From Silanimonas sp. (GTDB lineage Bacteria; Pseudomonadota; Gammaproteobacteria; Xanthomonadales; Xanthomonadaceae): a stretch of DNA of 61,078 bases. Below, piece by piece: positions 1-9,036 of the stretch. Within the stretch, counting starts at the first letter, position 1; each line of letters starts with the position of its first letter. A model generated the notes under the pieces. It saw only the letters and a list, made by a program, of their open reading frames with translations, searched no databases and was not told where the DNA came from. Position numbers and translations under genes: made by a program. The stretch is from contig BPKK01000015.1 of assembly GCA_026005095.1 (NCBI GenBank), positions 1-61,078 of the forward strand, read 5' to 3'.

Positions 1-2
1 AC

Positions 3-3000
3 GGGGCGCCGTCCGAGACCGGAACCAGCGGCGATGGGGCCGGCGAAACGCCGGAGCAGGGGCCTGCCTTCACCATCGCCCCCGACCTCCCGCCTGCCGA
101 CGAGCGCGAAGCCGAAGCGGCCTATGCCGCGCAGCAGGTCGCCCTGCAGGCAGCCGCCGAAGCGGAGCGCCTGGCGGAAGAGGCGGCCGCCCGGCGCGCC
201 GAGGCCGAGGAGGCGCGTTTGGCCGAGGAGGCGCGTTTGGCCGAGGAGGCGCGGTTGGCCGAGGAGGCGCGTTTGGCCGAGGAGGCGCGGTTGGCCGAGG
301 AGGCGCGGTTGGCCGAGGAGGCGCGTTTGGCCGAGGAAGCGCGGTTGGCCGAGGAGGCGCGTTTGGCCGAGGAAGCGCGGTTGGCCGAGGAGGCGCGGTT
401 GGCCGAGGAAGCGCGGTTGGCGGCCGAGCGCGAGGCGGCAGCCTTCGCCCAACTCCAGGCCGAGATCGCCGAACAGGCCGCCCGGGAGCAGGCGGAGCGT
501 GAGGCCCGCGAACAGGCCGAACGCGAGGCGCAGGCGGCCGAGGAGGCGCGGTTGGCCGAGGAGGCACGGCTGGCCGAGGAGCGCGCCCGTCTCGAGGCCG
601 AGCGCCAGCGCCTTGCCGAGGAAATCGCCCGCCGCGAGGCGGCGCGCGCCGCCGAGGCGGCCGCCGCAGCTCCCGAGACGGGCCGCGCCGGCCTGTCCTT
701 CGAGGGCGTGGCGGTGCCCGATGCCGGCGACCCTGCCGATCCGGATGCGCCGCTCGACACCACCGACATCGACCTCGACCTGCTCGAGATCTTCCTCGAG
801 GAATCGCGCGATTTGCTCGACCACAGCGACGGGCTGGTGGCCCGTCTGCGCGACGCGCACGAAGACCGTGAGCTCATCACCGGCCTGCAGCGCGACCTGC
901 ACACCCTGAAGGGCGGGGCGCGCATGGCCGGCGTCTGGGCCGTGGGCGAGCTCGGCCATGCCATGGAATCGCTGCTGGAAGCGGTGGCCGACGGCCGCCG
1001 CCAGCTCGATGCCAGCGGCATCATCGTGCTCGAGCGCTGCTTCGACCGCCTGCACGCCATGATTGCCCGGGTGGCCGAGCGTAAGGCCATCGTCCAGCCC
1101 AATGGCCTGATTGCCCAGGTGAACGCGCTGGCCGCCGGCGAACCGCTGGCCGCTGCCGAGGCCGCCTTGGCGGCCGGCGAGGCAGGGACTGGCGCCCCGG
1201 CCCCGGCGCCGCTGGAGGTGCCGCGCAAGCCCAAGCTCGGCGAACTCTCGCGGCCGATCGCCGATGCCGTGGACGAGGACGATGGCGGCGCCCTGCGCGC
1301 GGCCCAGGAGCAGGTGCGCATCCGCGCCGACCTGCTCGACAAGCTCGTCAACTACGCCGGCGAGGTGGCGATCTACCGTTCCCGCCTCGAGCAGCAGCTC
1401 GGCGCCTTCCGCGCCAACCTCAACGAGCTGGAGCAGACTACCACCCGTATCCGCGACCAGCTGCGCCGCCTCGAGATCGAGACCGAAGCGCAGATCGCCT
1501 CGCGCTACCAGCGCGAGGAGGAGGACGACCGCGACTTCGACCCGCTGGAATTCGACCGCTTCTCCACCCAGCAGCAGCTCACCCGCTCGCTGGCCGAGTC
1601 GACCAACGACCTCGGCAACCTCTACGACTCACTGGACGAGTTGACCCGTGGCTACGAGGCCCTGCTGCTGCAGCAGTCGCGGGTGAGTTCCGACTTGCAG
1701 GAGGGCCTCATGCGCACCCGCATGCTGCCCTTCGAGTCGCTGGTGCCGCGCCTGCGCCGCGTGCTGCGCCAGGCCTGCGCCGATACCGGCAAGCAGGCCC
1801 AGCTCAAGGTGGATGGCGCCAGTGGCGAGATGGACCGTTCGGTGCTCGACCGGATGACGGCGCCCATCGAGCACATGCTGCGCAACGCCATCGCCCATGG
1901 CCTCGAGATGCCGGAAGAGCGCCGCCGGGCGAAGAAGGATGCCGAGGGTACGGTGCGCATTGTGGTGGCGCGCGAAGGCTCGGAAGTGGTGCTGCGCATC
2001 AGCGACGATGGCCGAGGTCTCGACCGCGAGCGCATCTTCGCCAAGGCGGTGGAGCGCGGCCTGACCACGCCGGACGCCCAGCTCAGCGATGAGCAGGTAT
2101 ACGGCTTCATCCTCGAGTCCGGCTTCTCCACCGCCGAGTCGGTGAGCAGGCTCGCCGGCCGCGGCGTGGGCATGGACGTGGTCTACAACGAGATCCGCCA
2201 GCTCGGCGGCTCGCTGCAGATCCGCTCCACCCCGGGCAAGGGCAGCGAGTTCACCATCCGACTGCCCTTCACTCTCGCCGTCACCCAGGCCGTGTTCGTC
2301 AAGATCGGCGAGACCCGCTTCGCCGTGCCCATCGCCTCGGTGCAGGGCGTGGCCCGCATCGGCCGCGAGGAGCTCGCCAGGCAGGAGCGCGAGGAGAAAC
2401 CCACCTTCCGCTATGCCGGCGAAGACTACGGCATCTATGATCTTGGCCGCCTCGTCGGCCATGCGCCGGCGAAGGCGGAAGGCAGCCTGCAGATGCCGCT
2501 ACTGCTGGCGCGTTCGGGCGACCTGCGCGCCGCCATCTGCGTCGACCAGGTGCTGGGCAGCCGCGAGATCGTGGTGAAGCCGGTCGGGCCGCAGGTCAGT
2601 TCGGTCTCCGGCATCTTCGGCGCCACCATCATGGGCGATGGCTCGGTGGTAGTGATCCTCGACGTGGCGCCGCTGGCCCGCCGCTACAACGCGCTGGCTG
2701 CCGAAGCCGCGGCCTCCGACCGCCCGGCGGCGCCGGCTGCCGCGCCGCTGGCCGAGCGCCGGGTGCCCTACGTGATGGTGGTGGACGACTCCATCACCAT
2801 GCGCAAGGTCACCGGCCGCGTGCTGGAGCGCCACAACTTCGAGGTGGGCACGGCGAAGGACGGCGTGGATGCCATCGAGAAGATGGCCGAGCGCGTGCCC
2901 GACCTGATGCTGCTCGACATCGAGATGCCGCGCATGGACGGCTACGAGCTGGCGCAGACCATGCGCGGCGACCCGCGCCTGCGCGACGTGCCGATCATCA

Positions 3001-3143
3001 TGATCACCTCGCGCACCGGCGACAAACACCGCCAGCGCGCCTTCGAGATCGGCGTGAACCGCTATCTCGGCAAGCCCTACCAGGAGCCGGAACTGATCCG
3101 CCACGTGTTCGAACTGCTGGCCGAGGTGGCCGCCCGTGGCTGA
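3..3143 (+). CDS. pilL: PilL/ChpA-type hybrid chemotaxis histidine kinase, 5' end missing
   Basis: CheA-family kinase of the kind that controls type IV pilus twitching; it passes phosphate from its HPt histidine to response regulators. The frame is open from base 3 to the stop (1046 residues in the window), so the protein starts upstream; the in-frame TTG at 219 lies inside a repeat and is not the start. Counting from base 3: a 12-unit AEEARL repeat at about 68-139, more charged helix to about 230, an HPt domain with LHTLKGG (His about 300), a dimerisation segment, a HATPase domain at about 615-750 (MLRNAIAHGLE, DDGRGLD, GRGVGMDVV), a CheW-like domain at about 755-890, and a C-terminal receiver (phospho-Asp about 972 in LLDIEMP, Lys in GKPY). 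The stop overlaps the next start by 8 nt. Only one HPt is visible; P. aeruginosa ChpA has several, so others may lie upstream. Family call is firm; the pilus role is inferred from architecture. Confidence 0.9.
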   Translation, partial: GAPSETGTSGDGAGETPEQGPAFTIAPDLPPADEREAEAAYAAQQVALQAAAEAERLAEEAAARRAEAEEARLAEEARLAEEARLAEEARLAEEARLAEEARLAEEARLAEEARLAEEARLAEEARLAEEARLAEEARLAAEREAAAFAQLQAEIAEQAAREQAEREAREQAEREAQAAEEARLAEEARLAEERARLEAERQRLAEEIARREAARAAEAAAAAPETGRAGLSFEGVAVPDAGDPADPDAPLDTTDIDLDLLEIFLEESRDLLDHSDGLVARLRDAHEDRELITGLQRDLHTLKGGARMAGVWAVGELGHAMESLLEAVADGRRQLDASGIIVLERCFDRLHAMIARVAERKAIVQPNGLIAQVNALAAGEPLAAAEAALAAGEAGTGAPAPAPLEVPRKPKLGELSRPIADAVDEDDGGALRAAQEQVRIRADLLDKLVNYAGEVAIYRSRLEQQLGAFRANLNELEQTTTRIRDQLRRLEIETEAQIASRYQREEEDDRDFDPLEFDRFSTQQQLTRSLAESTNDLGNLYDSLDELTRGYEALLLQQSRVSSDLQEGLMRTRMLPFESLVPRLRRVLRQACADTGKQAQLKVDGASGEMDRSVLDRMTAPIEHMLRNAIAHGLEMPEERRRAKKDAEGTVRIVVAREGSEVVLRISDDGRGLDRERIFAKAVERGLTTPDAQLSDEQVYGFILESGFSTAESVSRLAGRGVGMDVVYNEIRQLGGSLQIRSTPGKGSEFTIRLPFTLAVTQAVFVKIGETRFAVPIASVQGVARIGREELARQEREEKPTFRYAGEDYGIYDLGRLVGHAPAKAEGSLQMPLLLARSGDLRAAICVDQVLGSREIVVKPVGPQVSSVSGIFGATIMGDGSVVVILDVAPLARRYNALAAEAAASDRPAAPAAAPLAERRVPYVMVVDDSITMRKVTGRVLERHNFEVGTAKDGVDAIEKMAERVPDLMLLDIEMPRMDGYELAQTMRGDPRLRDVPIIMITSRTGDKHRQRAFEIGVNRYLGKPYQEPELIRHVFELLAEVAARG
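204..419 (+). repeat. 12 x 18-bp in-frame tandem repeat
   Basis: Twelve adjacent 18-bp units encode Ala-Glu-Glu-Ala-Arg-Leu without interruption inside the pilL-like gene. Units differ only at synonymous third positions (gag/gaa, cgt/cgg). Two further units lie at about 537-572. The repeat predicts a long charged helix or coiled coil, and the DNA is an obvious substrate for slippage that would change its length by six residues per unit. Confidence 0.95.
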
Positions 3144-4926
3144 GGGCGTGCCGCTGAAGGTGGCCCTGCTGGCCCGTGCCGGCGAGGCCCGCGGCCAGCT
3201 GCGCCGCGCGCTCGACGAATTCGGCGCCGAGCTGGTGCTGGAGGCCGACCCCAACGAGCTCGATGCCGGGCAGCTTGCCGGCTCGGGCGCCACCACGGTG
3301 CTGGTCAGCGTCGAGCCGGCCGTCGAATCGGCCCTGGAGCGGCTAGAGACCGTGCTACTCGCCCCGGGCCTCACCGTGCTCTATGACGAGGCCGAGACCA
3401 CGGCGAGGCTGCAGGGCTGGGACCTCAACCGCTGGGCGCGGCATCTCGCCGCCAAACTGCTCGGCAAGGACGTGCTGCCGCCGGGCGCCGAGCCGGTGCC
3501 GCATGCCGAGGCGGCCGAGCACCTGGTGGCCGCCCCCCTGCCCACGCCCTCGGCGCTGGCCGCCGGTGCCCGCATCGAGGACTACACCGCCGAGCTGGAG
3601 CAGATGGCGGCGGCGGTGCCGAGCGCCGAGTTGCCGAGCGACCTGCCGCCGCCCGAGCTCTCGCCGGGCGGGGAGGGCGGGCCGCCGGCCTGGGCGGCCC
3701 CGCCGGCGGCGGAAGGGGACCCCGGGGCCTTGGCCCTGGACGATGCCGCCCTGGCCCAGGCCCTCGGCGCTACCGATGCCCCGCCGCCCGAGCGCGAGCC
3801 GGCTTCGGCGGCGGAGCCGCAGCGCCTGCCCGACGAGGCCATCGACCTTTCCGGCCTGGAACTGATCGATGATCCGGCCGAGGCCGTGCCGCCACCGCCT
3901 TCGGTCTCGCTGCTCTCGGCGAAGGAGATCCGCTTCGATGCCTCGGTCATCGAGGTCGAGGAGCTCACGCTTTCCGAGGAGGAACTGGCGGCCTTCGGCG
4001 AACTCGGCGCCCCCCTGGCGGCAGAGGTTGCCGGGGCCGGGCCGGAAGGCGAGGAAGCCCTGGAGCTGGACGAAGACCTGGCGAAGCTCGCCGCCTCCCT
4101 CGACGAGAACCTGGAAGCCCTGAGCGTCGAGCCCGTTGCCGAGGAGCCGCTGGCCGCGCCGCGGGAGGAGCGCCCGCCGCCGCCGGATGTCTCGCACCTG
4201 CGCCTGGATGACGGCGCAGCACCGCTGGAGACGCCGGCTGCCACCAGGCCCCGCTTCGACTTCAGCGGCCTGTCGCTGGAGCTGGCCCCGGTGGACGAGA
4301 CCCCGGCAGCCCCGCTGCCGGCTGCTGCACCGGCTGCGCCGCCGCCGGCGCTCGACATCGGCCATCTCAGCCTCGCCCCGCTTGCCGACGCCGGGGGGGA
4401 GGCCGCCGCCGCGGTACGCACGGTGCTGGTGCTCTCCGGCATCGGTGGCCCGGATGCGGTGCGCCAACTGGTGCGCGCCCTGCCGGCCAGTTTCCCGGGC
4501 GCGGTACTGCTGAAGCAGAACCTCGACGGCGGCCGCCACGACCGCTTCGTGGAGCAGCTGGCCAAGATCAGCCGCCTGCCGGTGGCGCTGTCGGAACCGC
4601 ATGAAACGCCGCCGGGCAATGCCGTGCGGGTACTGCCCGATGGGGCCAGTGCCGCAGGTGCCTTGAGCTTCCCGAAGGAGGGCGGCGTCGCCGCCCTGGT
4701 CGAGGCGGTGGCCGCGCTCGATGGCGCCATCGTGGTGCTGAGCGGTGCCGACGAGGCCGCCATCGAGCCCCTGAAGGCGGCGATGGCGGGCGGCGTGCGC
4801 GTGCTGGTGCAGGATCCGGCCAGCTGCTTCGACGGCAAGGTGGCGGGCGTGCTGCGCGAGGCGGGCGCCCCCGCGGTGCCGGCCGCCGATCTCGCCGCCC
4901 GGCTCGATGCCTATTTCTCCTCCTGA
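3136..4926 (+). CDS. CheB-like protein with degenerate methylesterase domain
   Basis: 596-residue protein between the pilL-like kinase and a CheW-like gene, the place of chpB in Pil-Chp clusters. It starts at a GTG that overlaps the kinase stop. Residues 1-110 look like a degenerate receiver-type fold, about 115-425 is low-complexity and rich in Ala, Pro and Glu, and 430-596 resembles a CheB methylesterase domain. Where CheB has its catalytic GASTGG, this protein has LSGIGGP; where CheB has its catalytic His (QHMP), it has QNLD; the C-terminal Asp-containing motif is LSGADEA. By this hand alignment the Ser and His are gone and the Asp is doubtful. It is probably a scaffold or regulator rather than an esterase. 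The CheB relationship rests on weak similarity and context. Confidence 0.6.
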   Translation: MAEGVPLKVALLARAGEARGQLRRALDEFGAELVLEADPNELDAGQLAGSGATTVLVSVEPAVESALERLETVLLAPGLTVLYDEAETTARLQGWDLNRWARHLAAKLLGKDVLPPGAEPVPHAEAAEHLVAAPLPTPSALAAGARIEDYTAELEQMAAAVPSAELPSDLPPPELSPGGEGGPPAWAAPPAAEGDPGALALDDAALAQALGATDAPPPEREPASAAEPQRLPDEAIDLSGLELIDDPAEAVPPPPSVSLLSAKEIRFDASVIEVEELTLSEEELAAFGELGAPLAAEVAGAGPEGEEALELDEDLAKLAASLDENLEALSVEPVAEEPLAAPREERPPPPDVSHLRLDDGAAPLETPAATRPRFDFSGLSLELAPVDETPAAPLPAAAPAAPPPALDIGHLSLAPLADAGGEAAAAVRTVLVLSGIGGPDAVRQLVRALPASFPGAVLLKQNLDGGRHDRFVEQLAKISRLPVALSEPHETPPGNAVRVLPDGASAAGALSFPKEGGVAALVEAVAALDGAIVVLSGADEAAIEPLKAAMAGGVRVLVQDPASCFDGKVAGVLREAGAPAVPAADLAARLDAYFSS

Positions 4927-4938
4927 TCCGGACGCCCC

Positions 4939-5409
4939 ATGAGCGAGCTTTCGAACGACATCCGAGGCGTGCTGATCGCGGTGGGCGGTGGCCGCCTGCT
5001 GCTGCCCAATGCCAACGTCGCCGAGGTCATCTCCTACTCCGAGCCGGAGCGCATCGAGGGCGCGCCCGACTGGCTGCTCGGCGCCGCCCGCTGGCGCGGC
5101 TGGCGCCTGCCGGTGCTGAGCTTCCCGCAGCTCGTGGGCTGGCCTGCCGACACCGCCCAGCTCGGCGCCAAGGTGGCCGTGCTCAAGGCCCTCGGCGGCA
5201 ATCCGCGCCTGCCCTATTTCGCGGTGGTCTCGCAGGGCTTCCCGCGCCTCGTCAGTGTGGGCCGCGAGCGCCTGGTGGCGATCGAGGACATGAAGGACCT
5301 GCCGCTCGGCGTGCAGGCCCGGGTGCAGCTCGGCGAGGACGTGGCCGTGATCCCCGACCTGCTCACCGTGGAACTGCTGGTCGAGGAAGCCCTGGCCAAG
5401 GCGGCATAA
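4939..5409 (+). CDS. CheW-like chemotaxis coupling protein (ChpC/PilI-like)
   Basis: 156-residue single-domain CheW-like protein. The opening pattern, 'GVLIAVGGGRLLLPNANVAEVI' in part, and the later 'GAARWRGWRLPVLSF' match the two beta-barrel halves of CheW, including the conserved turn before the second strand. CheW proteins dock onto the P5 domain of CheA-type kinases and onto receptors. It lies 12 nt after the CheB-like gene and ends the plus-strand cluster, so it probably serves the same pilus chemotaxis system. PilI and ChpC are both of this kind and the sequence alone does not separate them. Confidence 0.8.
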   Translation: MSELSNDIRGVLIAVGGGRLLLPNANVAEVISYSEPERIEGAPDWLLGAARWRGWRLPVLSFPQLVGWPADTAQLGAKVAVLKALGGNPRLPYFAVVSQGFPRLVSVGRERLVAIEDMKDLPLGVQARVQLGEDVAVIPDLLTVELLVEEALAKAA

Positions 5410-5420
5410 GGCCCTCCGGC

Positions 5421-6158
5421 TCAGGCCCAGTCGCCGTAGAGCGCCTGCAGGGCGGCCAGCACCGCCAAGCCTGCCGTCTCGGTGCGCAGCACCCGGGGGC
5501 CGAGCCGTACGCCCTCGAAGCCGGATTGCGTGAGCAGGCCGAGGTCGCGCTCGCCAAGCCCGCCCTCGGGCCCGATGACCAGCACGAGTGGCCGGGAGGC
5601 ATCGATGTCCAGCGCCCTCAGGGCGCGGCCCTGGTGCGGGTCGAGGATCAGCCGCCGGGCCGTGGCGGGCAGGGCGGCCACGGCCTCATGCAGGGGCAGG
5701 GGCTCGGCCACCGCGGGCAGGCGCGCCCGCCCGCTCTGCTCGCAGGCCGCGGCCACCACGCCGCGCCAGTGGGCGAGGCGGCGTTCGGCGCGTTCGCCCT
5801 CCAGCCTCACCTCAGTGCGTTCGGTGAGCACCGGCTGGATGGCGTGCACGCCGAGTTCGGTGGCCTTCTGCAGGATCAGATCCATCTTGTCGCCGCGGGC
5901 CACCCCTTGCAGCAGGGTGATGGCGAGCGGCGATTCATTGCCGCGCGCCTGCATGCCCTCGACGGTGAGTTCGACCGCCTTCTTCTCGGTGCCGGTGATC
6001 CGGGCCGGATAGTCGTGGCCATCGCCGTTGAACAGGGTCACGGCATCGCCGGCGCGCAGGCGCAGCACGCGTAGCAGGTGCAGGCTCTTGTCCTCGGGCA
6101 GCGGCACTCGCTGCCCGGGGGCTAGCGGCGCCTCGACATGGCAGCGGATCAGGCGCAT
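5421..6158 (-). CDS. rsmE: 16S rRNA m3U1498 methyltransferase
   Basis: 245-residue SPOUT-family methyltransferase that methylates N3 of U1498 in 16S rRNA using S-adenosylmethionine. The N-terminal PUA-like part begins MRLIRCHVEAP; the C-terminal trefoil-knot domain shows LVIGPEGGLGERD and LGPRVLRTETA, the two conserved SAM-binding loops. Length matches the family (about 240-250). I chose the ATG at 6158 because the conserved RsmE N-terminus starts there; the same frame stays open upstream but only as an antisense-like shadow of bioA. The start lies inside the end of bioA (10-nt overlap), so the two are probably co-transcribed. Confidence 0.95.
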   Translation of the reverse strand: MRLIRCHVEAPLAPGQRVPLPEDKSLHLLRVLRLRAGDAVTLFNGDGHDYPARITGTEKKAVELTVEGMQARGNESPLAITLLQGVARGDKMDLILQKATELGVHAIQPVLTERTEVRLEGERAERRLAHWRGVVAAACEQSGRARLPAVAEPLPLHEAVAALPATARRLILDPHQGRALRALDIDASRPLVLVIGPEGGLGERDLGLLTQSGFEGVRLGPRVLRTETAGLAVLAALQALYGDWA

Positions 6159-7558
6159 CGGGCGTAGGCCTCGAGGGCGGCGGCGGTGGCGCGTTCCAGC
6201 ACGGCGATCTCCGCCTCGCCGATGCAGTACGGCGGCATCCAGTAGAGCACGTTGCCCAAGGGGCGCAGCACGGCCCCGGCGGAGAGCCCGGCGCGGTAGG
6301 CGGCGAGCGCACGGCGCCGGGGGTGGTCGGCATGCGGGCGGCGGCTCGCGCGGTCTTCCACCAGCTCGAAGGCGAGGATCATGCCGGTCTGGCGCAGGTC
6401 GCCCACCAGCGGGTGCTCGGCGAAGCGCGCGGCGGCGGCACCGAGCCGGGCCGACAAGCTGCGGTTCGCCTCGATGGCCTGCGTGGACTCGAACAGATCG
6501 AGAGTGGCATTGGCGGCGGCGCAGGCCACCGGATTGCCGGCGAAACTGTGCGAATGCAGGAAGGCGCGGCTGCGGTCCTCGCTCCAGAAGGCCTCGAACA
6601 CCGCCTCGGTGGTGAGCACCGCCGAGAGCGGCAGGGCGCCGCCCGAGAGCCCTTTCGACAGGCAGAGGAAGTCCGGGGCGATGCCGGCCTGTTCGCAGGC
6701 GAACAGGGTGCCGGTGCGGCCGAAGCCCACCGCGATCTCGTCGGCGATCAGGTGCACGCCAAAGCGGTCGCAGAGCTTCCGCGCCTCGGCGAGGTAGGCC
6801 GGATGGTGCATGCGCATGCCGCCGGCGCACTGCACCAGCGGCTCGAGCACCAGGGCGGCGATGGTCTCGCCTTCGCGTTCGAACAGGGCGGCGAGCGCGG
6901 TGGCGGCGCGGCGGGCGCAGGCCTCCGGCGATTCGCCCGGCGCGGCGTGGAAGGCATCGGGCGAGGGCACCAGCCGCGGCTCCAGCAGCAGCGGGGCGTA
7001 GATGCGGCGGTAGAGCGGGATGTCGCTCATGGCCAGCGCGCCGAGCGTCTCGCCGTGGTAGCCGTTTTCCAGCGCCACGAAGCGGGTGCGCTGCGCCTGC
7101 CCGCCGTTCTGGTGGGCGTGGAAGCTCATCTTGAGCGCGATCTCGATCGCCGCGCTGCCGTTCTCGCCATAGAACACGCGGCGCAGCGGGGCGCGCCCCG
7201 GCTCCCGCGGGGCGAGCGCCACCAGGCGCTCGGCGAGCCGCAGGCCGGGCTCGTGGGCGAAGCCGGCGTAGATCACGTGCTCCAATTCTGCCGCCTGCGC
7301 GCCGATGGCGGCGGCGATGTGCGGATGGGCGTGGCCGAAGAGGTTGGTCCACCAACTGGAGATGGCATCCAGCCAGCGCGTGCCGTCCAGGCCTTCGAGC
7401 CAGGCACCGTGGCCACGCCGCACCGGCAGCAGGGGCAGTTCGCCACGGTGTTCACGCATCTGCGTGCAGGGGTGCCAGACCACGGCGAGGTCGCGGGCAA
7501 GGAAAGCCTCGACGCCGTCCTCTGCTAGCATCGGCGCGATGGAAGCGTTCTCGTTCAT
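6149..7558 (-). CDS. bioA: Adenosylmethionine-8-amino-7-oxononanoate aminotransferase
   Basis: 469-residue class III PLP aminotransferase making 7,8-diaminopelargonate in biotin synthesis. Visible signatures: WHPCTQM near the N-terminus, SSWWTNLFGHAHP for substrate binding, ADEIAVGFGRTG with the PLP-interacting Asp, and LSKGLSGG with the Schiff-base lysine. Start taken at the ATG at 7558, which has a weak GGGG-type site; an internal ATG at 7531 would give 460 residues, also a normal length. The gene diverges from nudE with about 70 bp between. It is separated from the rest of the biotin pathway, as is common in Xanthomonadaceae, and linked here to rsmE. Confidence 0.93.
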   Translation of the reverse strand: MNENASIAPMLAEDGVEAFLARDLAVVWHPCTQMREHRGELPLLPVRRGHGAWLEGLDGTRWLDAISSWWTNLFGHAHPHIAAAIGAQAAELEHVIYAGFAHEPGLRLAERLVALAPREPGRAPLRRVFYGENGSAAIEIALKMSFHAHQNGGQAQRTRFVALENGYHGETLGALAMSDIPLYRRIYAPLLLEPRLVPSPDAFHAAPGESPEACARRAATALAALFEREGETIAALVLEPLVQCAGGMRMHHPAYLAEARKLCDRFGVHLIADEIAVGFGRTGTLFACEQAGIAPDFLCLSKGLSGGALPLSAVLTTEAVFEAFWSEDRSRAFLHSHSFAGNPVACAAANATLDLFESTQAIEANRSLSARLGAAAARFAEHPLVGDLRQTGMILAFELVEDRASRRPHADHPRRRALAAYRAGLSAGAVLRPLGNVLYWMPPYCIGEAEIAVLERATAAALEAYARCA

Positions 7559-7630
7559 GCCCCGAATGATGGTGAGCCGGGCCGCGGCTGTCCATGCGCG
7601 ATCGTGGCCGCGTGGCGCATGGGGCCGGCC

Positions 7631-8188
7631 ATGAGCCGGCCACTGCCCATCGTCCATGGCCGCGAGGAAGTCGATGTCGGGGCCTACCGGCTGGAGCGCG
7701 TGGACCTCGAGTTCAGCAATGGCGAGCGCCGCCGCTTCGAGCGCCTGAAGAGCAAGGGCCATGGCGCGGTGATGATCGCCGCCCTGCCGGACCCGGAGAC
7801 CGTGCTGCTGGTGCGCGAGTACGGCACCGGCACCCACCGCTACGAGCTTGGCCTGCCCAAGGGCAAGATCGACGCCGGCGAGACCTGGGAGCAGGCCGCG
7901 GGCCGCGAGATGCGCGAGGAGATCGGCCATGGCGCGCACCGCCTCACCCGGCTGCGCGCGCTCAGCCTCGCGCCCACGTACATGAGCCACGAGATCCAGC
8001 TGGTGGTGGCCGAGGACCTGTTCCCGGACCGCCTGCCCGGCGACGAACCCGAGCCGCTCGAGGTCCTGCCCTGGCGCCTCGACCGCCTGCATGAGCTCAT
8101 GCTGCGCGAGGAGTTCTCGGAAGGCCGTTCGATCGCCGCCCTGTTCCTGGTGCGCGAATGGCTGGCCCGGGGCCGGCCACGGCCATGA
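7631..8188 (+). CDS. nudE: ADP compounds hydrolase, Nudix family (NudE-like)
   Basis: 185-residue Nudix hydrolase predicted to cleave ADP-ribose-type nucleotides such as Ap3A, ADP-ribose or NADH. A complete Nudix box is visible at about residues 75-97: G-x5-E-x7-REMREEIG. N-terminal residues match the ADP-ribose pyrophosphatase/NudE subfamily. The ATG at 7631 is preferred over an in-frame start at 7604 because it begins at the conserved N-terminus. It shares an ATGA overlap with cysQ and is the first gene of a nudE-cysQ-mazG set, all removing potentially toxic nucleotides. The NudE versus other ADP-sugar hydrolase assignment follows from the neighbourhood. Confidence 0.85.
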   Translation: MSRPLPIVHGREEVDVGAYRLERVDLEFSNGERRRFERLKSKGHGAVMIAALPDPETVLLVREYGTGTHRYELGLPKGKIDAGETWEQAAGREMREEIGHGAHRLTRLRALSLAPTYMSHEIQLVVAEDLFPDRLPGDEPEPLEVLPWRLDRLHELMLREEFSEGRSIAALFLVREWLARGRPRP

Positions 8189-9036
8189 GCGCGGCGGAGG
8201 TTCCGGCGGCGACGGGGGCCGGCACGCTCGACCGAGCCGCTCTGCGTGCGCCGCTCGTCGCGCTGGCCCGGCGCGCCGGCGAGGCCATCCTCGCGGTGTA
8301 TGCCCGCGATTTCGGCGTCGAGGCCAAGGCCGACCGCTCGCCTCTCACCGAGGCCGATCTCGCCTCGCACCGGGTGCTGGTGGCGGGCCTTGGCGCGCTG
8401 GCGCCCGGCATTCCGGTGCTGTCCGAGGAATCGCCGGCCAGTGAAGTGGCCGAGCGACGCCGCTGGCGGCGGCTGTGGCTGGTCGATCCGCTCGATGGCA
8501 CCCGCGAGTTCGTGAAGAAGAACGGCGAGTTCTGCGTCTGCATCGCCCTCGTCGAGGACGGGGTGCCGGTGCTTGGCGTGGTGCATGCGCCGGTGGGCGA
8601 CACGGGCTGGTCGGCGCTGGCCGGCGGGGGCGTCTGGAAGCACGGGCCCGAGGGCCGCGAACAGCGCCTCGCCCCGCGCCCGGCCAGCGTGACGCCCCCC
8701 ACGCTCGCCGGCCTGCGGGTGGCGGCCAGCCGCTCGCATCTCGATGCCCGCACCGCCGCCCTGCTCGAACGCCTGCCCGGAGCCGAGCGGGTGGCGCTCG
8801 GCTCGGCCCTGAAGTTCGGCCTGCTGGCCGAGGGCCGGCTCGACCTCTACCCGCGCTTCGGCCCCACCTCGGAATGGGATACCGCCGCCGGGCAGTGCCT
8901 CGTCGAGGCCATGGGCGGTGCCGTGCTCGATCTCGAGGGCCGGCCACTGCGCTACAACCAGCGCGATACCCTGATCAATGGCGATTTCCTCGCGCTCTCC
9001 GACCCGCGCCTGCCCTGGGAGTCCCTGCTTGACTGA
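8185..9036 (+). CDS. cysQ: 3'(2'),5'-bisphosphate nucleotidase
   Basis: 283-residue inositol-monophosphatase-superfamily enzyme that removes the 3'-phosphate from PAP, the toxic by-product of sulfate assimilation. Metal-binding motifs are all present: EESPAS around residue 75, VDPLDGTREF around residue 100, and SEWDTAAGQ towards the C-terminus. The ATG at 8185 forms an ATGA overlap with the nudE stop; a longer frame from 8158 lies inside nudE and is less likely. Its partner pathway genes cysD and cysNC are in this same window at 49-52 kb. Confidence 0.94.
   Translation: MSAAEVPAATGAGTLDRAALRAPLVALARRAGEAILAVYARDFGVEAKADRSPLTEADLASHRVLVAGLGALAPGIPVLSEESPASEVAERRRWRRLWLVDPLDGTREFVKKNGEFCVCIALVEDGVPVLGVVHAPVGDTGWSALAGGGVWKHGPEGREQRLAPRPASVTPPTLAGLRVAASRSHLDARTAALLERLPGAERVALGSALKFGLLAEGRLDLYPRFGPTSEWDTAAGQCLVEAMGGAVLDLEGRPLRYNQRDTLINGDFLALSDPRLPWESLLD

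Noticed and set aside
219..221. TTG as the start of the chemotaxis kinase
   Set aside because: It is the last codon of the first repeat unit and the frame is open to the window edge, so the gene starts upstream.
204..419. Possible CRISPR array
   Set aside because: Units are adjacent without spacers, in frame, and encode a regular helix.
34..1351. Long antisense and shifted frames over the pilL repeat
   Set aside because: They translate to Arg/Pro/Ala repeats created by the 18-bp unit and high G+C; the CheA-domain frame is the real one.
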